A DNA stretch of 17,907 nucleotides from Clostridiales bacterium (GTDB lineage: Bacteria; Bacillota; Clostridia; Oscillospirales; Oscillospiraceae), in contig SFEX01000032.1 in assembly GCA_004557075.1 (NCBI GenBank), positions 1-17,907 on the forward strand, given 5' to 3'. The notes beneath the pieces are model-generated. The model ran no database searches and had not been told where the DNA came from. It saw only the letters and a list, made by a program, of their open reading frames with translations. Both the position numbers and the translations under genes were made by a program. Numbering within the stretch: position 1 is the first letter of the stretch; the number at the start of each line of letters is the position of its first letter. Positions 6,244 to 13,116 of this stretch are shown here, piece by piece.

Positions 6244-6429
6244 ATGACTGATAACACTGAAAAAATGATATTGAATCTGCCGCGCTGCAAGGATGGCTTT
6301 GAGCGCTGTGCTGCATGCGGAAAGAAAACAGACGTGAGCGCCGATATGCCCATCGAAATGCGAAGCTGCTATGTCGAGGGCGCTGGACAGCTCTGCCGCG
6401 ACTGCTGGGCGGAGATATACGGCCAATGA
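6244..6429 (+). CDS. Four-cysteine miniprotein preceding the sortase
   Basis: A predicted cytoplasmic 61-residue protein with CAAC (22-25) and CRDC (51-54), which together would form a zinc ribbon or finger, plus C15 and C42. It has no signal peptide or membrane helix. Its stop overlaps the sortase start as ATGA, a sign of translational coupling and functional pairing. Its own ribosome site is weak (GGGA shortly before the ATG), which fits low expression. Function is unknown. Options are a zinc-binding regulator of the locus or a partner of sortase synthesis; nothing in the sequence decides. The coding call rests on the coupling and cysteine spacing. Confidence 0.6.
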   Translation: MTDNTEKMILNLPRCKDGFERCAACGKKTDVSADMPIEMRSCYVEGAGQLCRDCWAEIYGQ

Positions 6430-7142
6430 GGAAGCTTGCAAGAGCGCTCGTATGGGTCGCGGCGATAATCGCGCTCTGCTTTGCGGGATTTAAACTGTAC
6501 GACTACTTTTCCGAATCGCAAGACGGGCAGGATAGCGTCGATCATCTTGTTTCCGCCGCCATAAGAGAAGAGGGTGAGAGTGCGCCCATCTCTGCGGACT
6601 TCGATGTGCTGCAAAAGGAAAATCCCGACATAATCGCGTGGCTCTACAGCGAGGGTACGCCGATAAACTATCCCGTCGTGCAGGCCGAGGACAACAAATA
6701 TTACCTGCGCCGCATGACCGACGGAAGCTACAATTCAAACGGAACGCTGTTTCTCGATTGCCGCTGCAAGGCAGACTTTTCGGAGTTTTCCTCTGTTATC
6801 TACGGCCACCGCATGAAGTCCAAGGCCATGTTCGGCACGCTGCCGGACTACGCAGAGCAGGAATACTTCGACGAGCACCCCGTGATGTATCTGCTCACGC
6901 CGCAGGCCGATTATCGCATCGAGCTTATTGCGGGATTCATGACGAGCGCCGGCTCCGAGGCATACGACCCTATGGACAGCGAAAGCCAGCGGCAGGCCTT
7001 TTTGGACAATGCGGTGGCAAATTCGCTCTTTAAGAGCGATGTGAGTTTTTCCACTGACGACGGGTTTGTCTGCCTTTCCACATGCTCATATGAGTATGAA
7101 GACGCAAGGCTCATGCTCGTCGGGAAGCTCGTAAAACTTTAA
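6426..7142 (+). CDS. srtB: Class B sortase
   Basis: A membrane transpeptidase that cuts a sorting motif and links the protein to the cell wall. It has 238 residues with an N-terminal membrane helix (about 5-22) in the type II orientation usual for class B. Catalytic residues are visible: H128 in VIYGHRM, C220 in CLSTC and R228 in EDARLMLVG. The DFDVLQKENPDIIAWL and PVVQAEDNKYYL stretches are typical of the class B fold. I place the start at 6426 (ATG overlapping the previous TGA) rather than further upstream because an earlier start would run through the miniprotein gene in another frame and gives a non-hydrophobic N-terminus. The likely substrate is the NPKTG protein at 5557-6192. Confidence 0.9.
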   Translation: MRKLARALVWVAAIIALCFAGFKLYDYFSESQDGQDSVDHLVSAAIREEGESAPISADFDVLQKENPDIIAWLYSEGTPINYPVVQAEDNKYYLRRMTDGSYNSNGTLFLDCRCKADFSEFSSVIYGHRMKSKAMFGTLPDYAEQEYFDEHPVMYLLTPQADYRIELIAGFMTSAGSEAYDPMDSESQRQAFLDNAVANSLFKSDVSFSTDDGFVCLSTCSYEYEDARLMLVGKLVKL

Positions 7143-7167
7143 AACAAGCGGGATATTGGGAGAATAT

Positions 7168-8280
7168 ATGGAGCGTATTACCTTGGCAGACTACTTCGCA
7201 TCGGTGAACAAAGAACTGCTGAACCAATGGGATAAAGAAAAAAACGGAGCGCTTACACCCGCCGATGTAACGACCGGCAGCCGCAAAAAAGTATGGTGGC
7301 GCTGCGAAAAAGGGCACACATGGCTCACCGAGGTGCGGCTGACCGTCAACGGCTCCGGCTGTCCTGTATGCGCAAACAGGGTGATCCTGCCAGGTGTAAA
7401 TGATCTTGCGACAACAAACCCCGAGCTTGCCGCACAGTGGGACGACGATAAAAACACGGGGCTTAGCCCCACGCAGGTGTCCTCCGGTTCACGGAAAAAG
7501 GTGTGGTGGAAATGCCCGCACGGGCATTCATGGCGCGCCGCGGTGTTCTCGCGCAGCGAGGGCACGGGCTGCCCCATTTGCGCCGGCAGAGCCGTTGAAA
7601 AGGGATTCAACGACCTTGCGACCACCCATCCCGCACTCGCCGAGCAGTGGGATCAGAGCAAAAACGGCGACTTAACGCCACGCGACGTCGTGTCCGGCAC
7701 AAAGCGCAAGGTGTGGTGGCGGTGTAAGGAAGGGCACTCGTGGCAGGCATCGGTCGCCTCCCGCGCTAACGGCGCAGGCTGCCCCTACTGCACAGGTAAG
7801 ATCGTCATTGAGGGCAAAAATGACCTGTTCAGCCTTATGCCGGAGCTGGCCGAGCAATGGGATTACGATAAAAACGAGGGCATAAGACCCGAGAATGTGA
7901 GCATGTACAGCAACCGCAGAGTGTGGTGGAAATGCCCGCTCGGTCACTCATGGCGCGCTCCGGTATCGTCGAGGGCTGATTTGAAGGGCTGTCCGTACTG
8001 CACGGGCAGGCGGCTCCTGACGGGATTTAACGATTTGGCGACGGTATATCCTAAGATCGCGGCCCAGTGGCATCCTACGCTTAACGGTGAGCTTAAACCG
8101 GATATGGTAATGCCGGGCACGCTGCGCAGCGCATGGTGGCAGTGCGGGGAGGGGCATGTGTGGAAGGCGAGGATAGGCTCGCGCACAGGGCCTAAAAAGC
8201 ATGGCTGTCCCGTATGCGCGGGAAATACCCGGCGCAGAAAGCGCTACGATGAACTACTGGCAGAAAGTAAAATAAAATAG
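7168..8280 (+). CDS. Protein of five 70-residue zinc-binding (DUF4379-type) repeats
   Basis: A 370-residue protein that is almost entirely repeat. WW[RKQ]C recurs at 43, 113, 183, 253 and 323, an exact 70-residue period. Each unit has the ligand pattern C-x3-H followed by CPxC (C46, H50, C65, C68 in unit 1), with QWD..KNG..P and GFNDLAT linkers; the last unit has a two-residue insertion before CPVC. This matches the treble-clef zinc domain Pfam calls DUF4379, often attached to nucleases of the Vsr type; no nuclease domain is present here, only a basic tail. DNA or RNA binding is plausible but unproven. I chose ATG 7168 (GGGAG five bases upstream) over TTG 7156. No signal peptide. It is 25 bases after the sortase but is probably unrelated to it. 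Confidence 0.85.
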   Translation: MERITLADYFASVNKELLNQWDKEKNGALTPADVTTGSRKKVWWRCEKGHTWLTEVRLTVNGSGCPVCANRVILPGVNDLATTNPELAAQWDDDKNTGLSPTQVSSGSRKKVWWKCPHGHSWRAAVFSRSEGTGCPICAGRAVEKGFNDLATTHPALAEQWDQSKNGDLTPRDVVSGTKRKVWWRCKEGHSWQASVASRANGAGCPYCTGKIVIEGKNDLFSLMPELAEQWDYDKNEGIRPENVSMYSNRRVWWKCPLGHSWRAPVSSRADLKGCPYCTGRRLLTGFNDLATVYPKIAAQWHPTLNGELKPDMVMPGTLRSAWWQCGEGHVWKARIGSRTGPKKHGCPVCAGNTRRRKRYDELLAESKIK

Positions 8281-8292
8281 CCGCAAGGCATG

Positions 8293-8325
8293 AAAAGACC
8301 TCGGTTTGAACCGAGGTCTTTTGTA
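8293..8325. terminator. Bidirectional terminator between convergent genes
   Basis: AAAAGACCTCGGTT (8293-8306) and AACCGAGGTCTTTT (8309-8322) form a perfect stem with T-rich ends in both directions. It lies between the zinc-repeat gene and the convergent phosphatase gene. Confidence 0.9.
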
Positions 8326-8327
8326 TT

Positions 8328-9497
8328 TTAAAAATCAAGTACCTTTACTCTTTTGCCCATTTCGGTGAGCCGCTTTGAGAGCTTTTTGAGTATCTGCATT
8401 TTGACGTTGAAGTTTATCGGCATCTCATTGTGCGCGGGATTGGCCGCGTGGCCGATGAACATGTTGATGTCGGTTGCTTCCTCAAACAGAATGCGCGCGG
8501 CAAGCGAGGCGCCGTCTTTCTTATAGCACCACTGCTCAAAGCTGCGGTTGTCCTTAACATAGTCTACCGCGTAGGCAAGTATCTGGTCGACGGTTATGAT
8601 ACCCTCGGTCGTGAGGTCAACGCCCTCAATGATGGATATGGGCGGGATGTTGTGATCCGGAGACTGCGGTCCCGGGCTTATCGGCACTCTCAGATACTCC
8701 GCGGCGATCTTCGCCGTCGTGCCGCCGCATACGATGTGCTTGCCCTCCTTGGCGAAGAACAGCGCCATCATGCGGTGGTTGTCGCCCATGTTCTCCGGCG
8801 GGCCGATAGCGATATTCACGGTCTGCCGCTGACGTATCTTGACAACGCAGGCGGTCGCGTCGTCAAAGGGCTTGCCGCCGTAGAGCTTGTTTGTTTCCTC
8901 AACAATGATTGAGGTGAGCAGCTTGGCAGTAAGCTCGGCCTGGCTGAGCGGCTCGAGAAACTCAATGACCTTATCGCGGTTCCAGTCGTTGTTGAGAACT
9001 CCGTCCTCGCTGGCGTAGAGAATGCCGTCGCTCATAGCGACGAATATGTCGCCGTCGGCAAGCTCTATCGTCGAGCGGTAAATCGTCTTTTCTCCGATAG
9101 CCATGGTCATAAGCGGAAATTCATAGTGAACGCCGTTGCGTATCATGATGACATTGGGGTTTTCGTACTGGATGATATCGGCGTGTATGTTGTCAACAAG
9201 CCTGATTATCGTAAAGGTCGAAAACGCGGTCTTGCGCTCAGAGCATATCGGCAGCGTGTCGGCAATAGTCTCGACGGCGTCGCGGATGTCAAGCCCCTCG
9301 GCCAGCATGGTCGAGATGATTTTTGACGTCAGCGTAGACAGAATGCTCGCCTTGACACCGCTGCCGAGGCCGTCTGCGAGGACGATTATCGATGAATCCC
9401 CGTTTTCAACTATCTCCACATGGTCGCCGCATAGCTGCTCGCCATAGTGGTTTAAGCTCATATAACCTATTTCACTGCAAAGATTATTCTTCTTCAA
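8328..9497 (-). CDS. SpoIIE-family PP2C-type serine phosphatase
   Basis: A 389-residue cytoplasmic protein. The first 220 residues form a PP2C/SpoIIE phosphatase domain with metal-binding acids in order: D25 (GDHVE), D42-G43 (LADGLGSG), D157-G158 (MSDGIL) and D212-D213 (FDDAT). The remaining 170 residues are a conserved-looking tail that I cannot name. The start is TTG at 9497 with AAGGAG ten bases upstream; the internal Met13 would remove part of the family's usual N-terminus (IGY.SLNHYGEQLCGD). It overlaps the end of the upstream hydrogenase-like gene by 14 bases, so the two are translationally coupled. Pairing of such phosphatases with group C sensory hydrogenases is known in Clostridia and suggests a signalling output. 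Confidence 0.88.
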   Translation of the reverse strand: MKKNNLCSEIGYMSLNHYGEQLCGDHVEIVENGDSSIIVLADGLGSGVKASILSTLTSKIISTMLAEGLDIRDAVETIADTLPICSERKTAFSTFTIIRLVDNIHADIIQYENPNVIMIRNGVHYEFPLMTMAIGEKTIYRSTIELADGDIFVAMSDGILYASEDGVLNNDWNRDKVIEFLEPLSQAELTAKLLTSIIVEETNKLYGGKPFDDATACVVKIRQRQTVNIAIGPPENMGDNHRMMALFFAKEGKHIVCGGTTAKIAAEYLRVPISPGPQSPDHNIPPISIIEGVDLTTEGIITVDQILAYAVDYVKDNRSFEQWCYKKDGASLAARILFEEATDINMFIGHAANPAHNEMPINFNVKMQILKKLSKRLTEMGKRVKVLDF

Positions 9498-11160
9498 GGC
9501 TCAACGACTCCTTAAGTCTGGTCAGCGCGATCTTTGTTTCGGCGGTGGTCTCTCCGAGAAGGGAGGCGATCTCCTGAACAATTCGCATCTGTTTTTCAAT
9601 AACGTCGTTCGTTATCTCTGCTGTCTGGCGGCTTATGGTTTTGCGCCGCATAGTCTCCTCTTCCTCTTCGGTGATATCGGAGATTATGTCGATGAGAATT
9701 TTGCTGGAGCGGTCATAAATAATGGTCTGCTCAAAATAGCGCTCGTAATCGGAAAAATAACCGCGGAGCTTTTTGACGGGCTTGCCGGTCTCAAGAGCTG
9801 TGAAGAAAGGCGCGGTATCGAGTATCCTGACGACGCTGTCGCCTAAGATATCGGACTCGTGACTGATTTTGAGCATCTGCATGGCGGTGCGGTTGAGCTG
9901 CTGCACCTCAAGATCCTCGTTGACAACGACAACGCCGCTGGGCATGTTGTTGAGAATCTTGTTGCTGAATCTCTCGGCCTTGTCCATGATGAAAGGCAGG
10001 CACATGCTGTAGTCGGCTGTGCCGCGGAAAATAGCTATCGCCTTGTCGCGGCAGGTGTCATAGCCGCAGCTTCCGCAGTTAAGCTCATCGCCGGTGGTGT
10101 TTTTGCCGAGCTTTGCGAGGATAGCCTTGATATCCGCTTCGCTCGGAGTGCGCTTTTTTACGGGCGAGCCGATATGCTCGATGGCAAGAGTTTCGGACTC
10201 CGGCTGCGGGGTGTCGAAATCCTCGGTGCCAACGTTTTTGAGAACCGAGCAAATATGACGTATGGGGGAGTTTATGTACTTTTCCATGATGGGGCCGTCT
10301 ATGCAGCTTCCGTCGCAGGCAGCCATCTCGATAAAGCACTTGTGGATATTGCCGTTTTGAATGTCGTTGAGCGCGTTCATGCAGCTTTTGGGGCCGTTAA
10401 CGGATATGAACTGATACCCGTTGTCGGGCAGATCCATGCAGCGCAGGATACCGCCGGTGACGGGGAAGCTCCGTGCACGGCCGGGAAAGCTCTCCCCAAA
10501 TTCCGGCTCGATATCAATCTTTGCGGAAATTCGCATCTGGTCAAATTCCTCAAAGGTCAAAACCGCGTCAACGCAGGTGCCTATGGCCTCGTCCTTCTTC
10601 GATACGCAGGGGCCTATGAAAACGACCTTCGCGTCGGGCATGCGGCGCTTTATATCCATGGCGTGCGCGACCATGGGCGAAACGGTGGGAGATAAATATT
10701 TTCGCAGATCCGGAAAATGCTTTTCGACGAGAAGGTTGACCGAGTGGCATGACGAGGTTATAATGACGTCCTGCGCCTGCTCGCGTATCTGCTTTTCATA
10801 CTCACGCTTGACGATGGTGGCGCCGATCGCGGTCTCCTCAGCGTCCGTAAAACCAAGCTCCTGCAGTGCCTTGCGTATGGAGTTTATGCCGCAGTTATCC
10901 CAGCAGGCATAGAAAGACGGAGCAACGCTTGCGATAACGGGAGCGTCGCTCTGGAGCATTACGCGCACTCTCTCGGTATCGTCAACGATTTCCTTCGCGT
11001 TCTGCGGGCAGACGACGAAGCACTGGCCGCACAGGATGCATTCATCGCTGATAATATGCGCCTGATGTCCGGTGAAGCGGATGGCCTTGACGGGGCATCT
11101 GCGTATGCAGCGATGGCAGTTCTTGCAGTTTGATTTTTTTAGCTGAAGTACACTCTGCAT
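9484..11160 (-). CDS. Group C-like (sensory) [FeFe]-hydrogenase homologue with PAS domain
   Basis: A cytoplasmic iron-sulfur protein of 558 residues. Domains in order: two 4Fe-4S motifs (C12, C15, C18, C22; C41, C44, C47, C51); an [FeFe]-hydrogenase H-cluster domain (about 70-300) with all four cluster cysteines (C138 in TSSC, C185 in GPC, C282 and C286 in ACDGSC); an extra Fe-S motif (C362, C365, C370, C387); a PAS domain (about 400-490); and a coiled, acidic tail. In catalytic enzymes the first motif is TSCCP; here the proton-relay cysteine is Ser and the proline position is His, as expected of sensory rather than high-turnover enzymes. ATG 11160 is chosen for GGGAGG six bases upstream; earlier starts fall in the divergent promoter. 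The probable role is H2 or redox sensing coupled to the adjacent phosphatase. Confidence 0.88.
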   Translation of the reverse strand: MQSVLQLKKSNCKNCHRCIRRCPVKAIRFTGHQAHIISDECILCGQCFVVCPQNAKEIVDDTERVRVMLQSDAPVIASVAPSFYACWDNCGINSIRKALQELGFTDAEETAIGATIVKREYEKQIREQAQDVIITSSCHSVNLLVEKHFPDLRKYLSPTVSPMVAHAMDIKRRMPDAKVVFIGPCVSKKDEAIGTCVDAVLTFEEFDQMRISAKIDIEPEFGESFPGRARSFPVTGGILRCMDLPDNGYQFISVNGPKSCMNALNDIQNGNIHKCFIEMAACDGSCIDGPIMEKYINSPIRHICSVLKNVGTEDFDTPQPESETLAIEHIGSPVKKRTPSEADIKAILAKLGKNTTGDELNCGSCGYDTCRDKAIAIFRGTADYSMCLPFIMDKAERFSNKILNNMPSGVVVVNEDLEVQQLNRTAMQMLKISHESDILGDSVVRILDTAPFFTALETGKPVKKLRGYFSDYERYFEQTIIYDRSSKILIDIISDITEEEEETMRRKTISRQTAEITNDVIEKQMRIVQEIASLLGETTAETKIALTRLKESLSLEEE

Positions 11161-11198
11161 GGGATACCTCCCTCTGAAAATATTCCTTATTAACTTAT

Positions 11199-11227
11199 AT
11201 ATTAGCACAAAGGAATGCTTGCTACAA
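11199..11227 (-). promoter_or_regulatory. Promoter for the hydrogenase-phosphatase pair
   Basis: On the minus strand: TTGTAG (11227-11222), a 17-base spacer, TAATAT (11204-11199), then a short leader to the GGGAGG ribosome site. Its -35 overlaps that of the divergent promoter at 11219-11247. Confidence 0.45.
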
Positions 11228-11247
11228 GGGAAATTAATGTGTATAAT
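11219..11247 (+). promoter_or_regulatory. Promoter for the RseC-like gene
   Basis: TTGCTA (11219-11224), a 17-base spacer, TATAAT (11242-11247). It lies 30 bases before ATG 11278 and downstream of the alternative ATG at 11215, which supports the shorter gene start. The -35 hexamer overlaps that of the minus-strand promoter by three bases. Confidence 0.6.
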
Positions 11248-11277
11248 AATAAAAAAATAGGCGAAAAGAGTGATGCA

Positions 11278-11694
11278 ATGCTTCAGGAAGCAATTATAAC
11301 GAAAATAAGGGAGGACGGCCTGGCCGAGGTCGTTGTTGAGCGCTTGGGCATATGCGGCGGCGACTGCAACAACTGTAACGAGTGCAAATACGAGCACCTG
11401 ATGAAATCCGTTGTGCAAAACCCTATTAACGCAAAACGCGGCCAGCACGTTATGATCGAAACGCCCACCTCAGGCGTGGTTAAGGGAGCGTTTGCTATAT
11501 ACGTTCTGCCTATCGTAATGCTTATAGCGGGCTATCTTATAGCGAATGCATTGTCTGCGTCGGAGGGAGTGTGCATAGCCGTTGCCTTTGCAGCGGCCGC
11601 CCTCGGTGTGCTTGCCGCCATGCTAATAAGCAAAAAGCACTACGCGGCCGACCCCACGCCGACTAAGATAGTTAGCATGATATATGATGACTAA
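11278..11694 (+). CDS. RseC/SoxR-reducing-system-like membrane protein
   Basis: A 138-residue protein of the RseC family, whose members associate with Rnf-type electron transfer and SoxR reduction in Proteobacteria; in Clostridia the role is less clear. A small soluble N-terminal domain carries four cysteines (C26, C30, C33, C36 in GICGGDCNNCNECK) that could bind an Fe-S cluster or metal. Two hydrophobic membrane segments follow (about 66-85 and 92-113) with a short basic loop and tail. I chose ATG 11278 because the promoter at 11219-11247 would lie inside the gene if ATG 11215 were used. The ribosome site (AAGAG) is modest. Divergence from the sensory hydrogenase gene supports a redox-related role. 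Confidence 0.78.
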   Translation: MLQEAIITKIREDGLAEVVVERLGICGGDCNNCNECKYEHLMKSVVQNPINAKRGQHVMIETPTSGVVKGAFAIYVLPIVMLIAGYLIANALSASEGVCIAVAFAAAALGVLAAMLISKKHYAADPTPTKIVSMIYDD

Positions 11695-11699
11695 AACAG

Positions 11700-11741
11700 T
11701 AAATCCTCCATATGATTACGACCATACGGAGGATTTATTTA
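11700..11741 (+). terminator. Terminator of the RseC-like gene
   Basis: TAAATCCTCCATATG (11700-11714) pairs with CATACGGAGGATTTA (11723-11737) with one mismatch, followed by TTTAT. It lies six bases after the stop codon. The 113 bases from 11738 to 11850 hold nothing I can identify. Confidence 0.8.
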
Positions 11742-11850
11742 TGCCTGACATTAGAATCTACTGACGGAGAATGAAGCTTCGCAGAACGTACTGCTCTCGC
11801 CATGGAGTATACAAGTGCGTCCTTTAGTTCCTAAATGGTTTTCGACAATC

Positions 11851-12297
11851 CTATAAACCTGAATCTGTCAGAATCCTTTCAGTTTCCGCAATATCCTTTT
11901 CAATCAATGGCCGCATACTGTCTTTGTACTTTGACAGATCGGCATCATGCAAGGCCGACAGAATAGCGGGGATATACTGCGGCTGGGCCTTTCCAACTTG
12001 GGCCAGGGACTTAATACATTGTCTGGCTGTAATGGGTTTTTCATCGGTTATATGGACGAGAAAGGCTGGGAGGACTACATCAAAACGCTTTTCCTCATCC
12101 CACTGGGCATTTGCCGCAAGAATATGCAATGCTCGGTTTCTGACCAGTGATTTTGGATGGTCGAGCAATGCGGCAAAAGCGTCAAAATATTCGTACCACT
12201 CATCTGTTTCCTGACTTTCTGCTATGATTTTATCTGCAAAAGCACAGGAGAAATTATCATTTTTAGATGTAAGGTTTGTTATGACAGTTTCTTTCAT
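11851..12297 (-). CDS. HEAT-repeat-like small protein
   Basis: A soluble, mostly helical 148-residue protein. Repeated helical pairs such as EYFDAFAALLDHPKSLVRNR, RFDVVLPAFLVHITDEKPIT and YIPAILSALHDADLSKYKDS resemble HEAT/ARM repeats, and RQCIKSLAQVGK fits the turn-helix pattern. Proteins of this size and type in Firmicutes are usually annotated as hypothetical or HEAT-repeat proteins; they act as protein- or DNA-binding scaffolds, and no specific partner is suggested here. GAGGT eight bases before the ATG supports the start. It stands alone between the RseC-like gene and the zincin gene. Confidence 0.65.
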   Translation of the reverse strand: MKETVITNLTSKNDNFSCAFADKIIAESQETDEWYEYFDAFAALLDHPKSLVRNRALHILAANAQWDEEKRFDVVLPAFLVHITDEKPITARQCIKSLAQVGKAQPQYIPAILSALHDADLSKYKDSMRPLIEKDIAETERILTDSGL

Positions 12298-12381
12298 TAC
12301 GATTTACCTCAAATTCACCTTTGCCAATCTGTTTGCTTTTGAAAAAACTACGGCAACTGAACATTTCTCCTGTCACCGCGC

Positions 12382-12960
12382 TTATTGCCTTGAGTACACC
12401 GTCATCGAGACGCCGACGTCTCTGACAAGTATGTCTTCGGGCATTTTGGAAAACTTATATGTAACGTAAATATCACCGGCGGCGCCTGAGATATTGTTTA
12501 CCTGAATAAAGTAAACCACCCAGAACCACGGCCCGGAGACAAAGCAGTTTATGATAAGAAGAACAAGTCCCCAGACTACCACGGGTGCGAGCGCAATAAT
12601 GATGTACGGCTTTTTGCAGAAAAAATCTGCGCACCCTGCAAAGGCGTACATGCCGGTAAAGCCGTATTTTATCTTCTGCGCGCCGAAATGCTTCATCGTG
12701 ATACCGTGTACAAGCTCATGCAGGAGCATATATACGATAACACCGGCAAGCAGCACAAGAAACCTTATTATATATATCCCAAGCCCCTGATTAAAATCAA
12801 ACAGAGCGCTTATCGGAACAATAAAATGCCCGACAATGCACAGTATGAGCGCGATGCCGAGCGCGAGCCCGTTAACTTTCAGCGCCGCTTTTTTATCCTT
12901 TTGCAGATTGATCGAGAATATCTCGTTATACCCGTCCGGAAGCTCTGGAAAACAGTTCAT
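12382..12960 (-). CDS. DUF3267-type membrane zincin (putative metalloprotease)
   Basis: A 192-residue integral membrane protein. It contains HELVHG (81-86), the HExxH zinc motif, inside the second hydrophobic segment (about 62-86), between membrane segments near 30-51 and 118-150. A later NNISGAAGD (155-163) supplies a plausible third ligand and is a recurring motif in the DUF3267 (putative zincin peptidase) family. Some relatives resemble site-2-type intramembrane proteases; the substrate is unknown. The start at 12960 is preferred because AAGGAG (12973-12968) is seven bases upstream; an in-frame start at 13002 has no such site and would add a poorly conserved extension. Confidence 0.75.
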   Translation of the reverse strand: MNCFPELPDGYNEIFSINLQKDKKAALKVNGLALGIALILCIVGHFIVPISALFDFNQGLGIYIIRFLVLLAGVIVYMLLHELVHGITMKHFGAQKIKYGFTGMYAFAGCADFFCKKPYIIIALAPVVVWGLVLLIINCFVSGPWFWVVYFIQVNNISGAAGDIYVTYKFSKMPEDILVRDVGVSMTVYSRQ

Positions 12961-13049
12961 TTTTTTGCTCCTTATGATGATATTCCGAAAAAAGTATAGC
13001 ATATGGAAATGATCTTATCAAGATATCTCCGGTTTTTCCGCAAAAAGCT

Positions 13050-13078
13050 TTGATTTTGTGCACCGATTATGGTATTAT
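13050..13078 (+). promoter_or_regulatory. Promoter of the release factor 3 gene
   Basis: TTGATT (13050-13055), a 17-base spacer, TATTAT (13073-13078), giving a short leader with GGAGAG before ATG 13117. Confidence 0.6.
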
Positions 13079-13116
13079 AAACAATCGTGTGAATTTGTAA
13101 TTGGAGAGAAGCATTT

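Noticed and set aside
6315..6425. An upstream in-frame extension of the sortase
   Set aside because: It would overlap the miniprotein in another frame and put a basic, soluble stretch before the membrane helix; the ATG at 6426 overlapping the TGA fits better.
9859..10695. A 278-codon plus-strand frame opposite the hydrogenase homologue
   Set aside because: Antisense shadow; all Fe-S motifs are on the minus strand and this frame has no supporting ribosome site.
11161..11448. N-terminal extension of the hydrogenase homologue
   Set aside because: It crosses the divergent promoters and part of the RseC-like gene; ATG 11160 has an excellent ribosome site and directly precedes the ferredoxin motif.
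11738..11850. Possible small RNA or gene between the RseC-like terminator and the HEAT-like gene
   Set aside because: No promoter, hairpin with T-run or coding frame that I could support.
12157..12469. Short plus-strand frames across the HEAT-like gene and the zincin gene end
   Set aside because: They are antisense to better-supported genes and lack ribosome sites and motifs.
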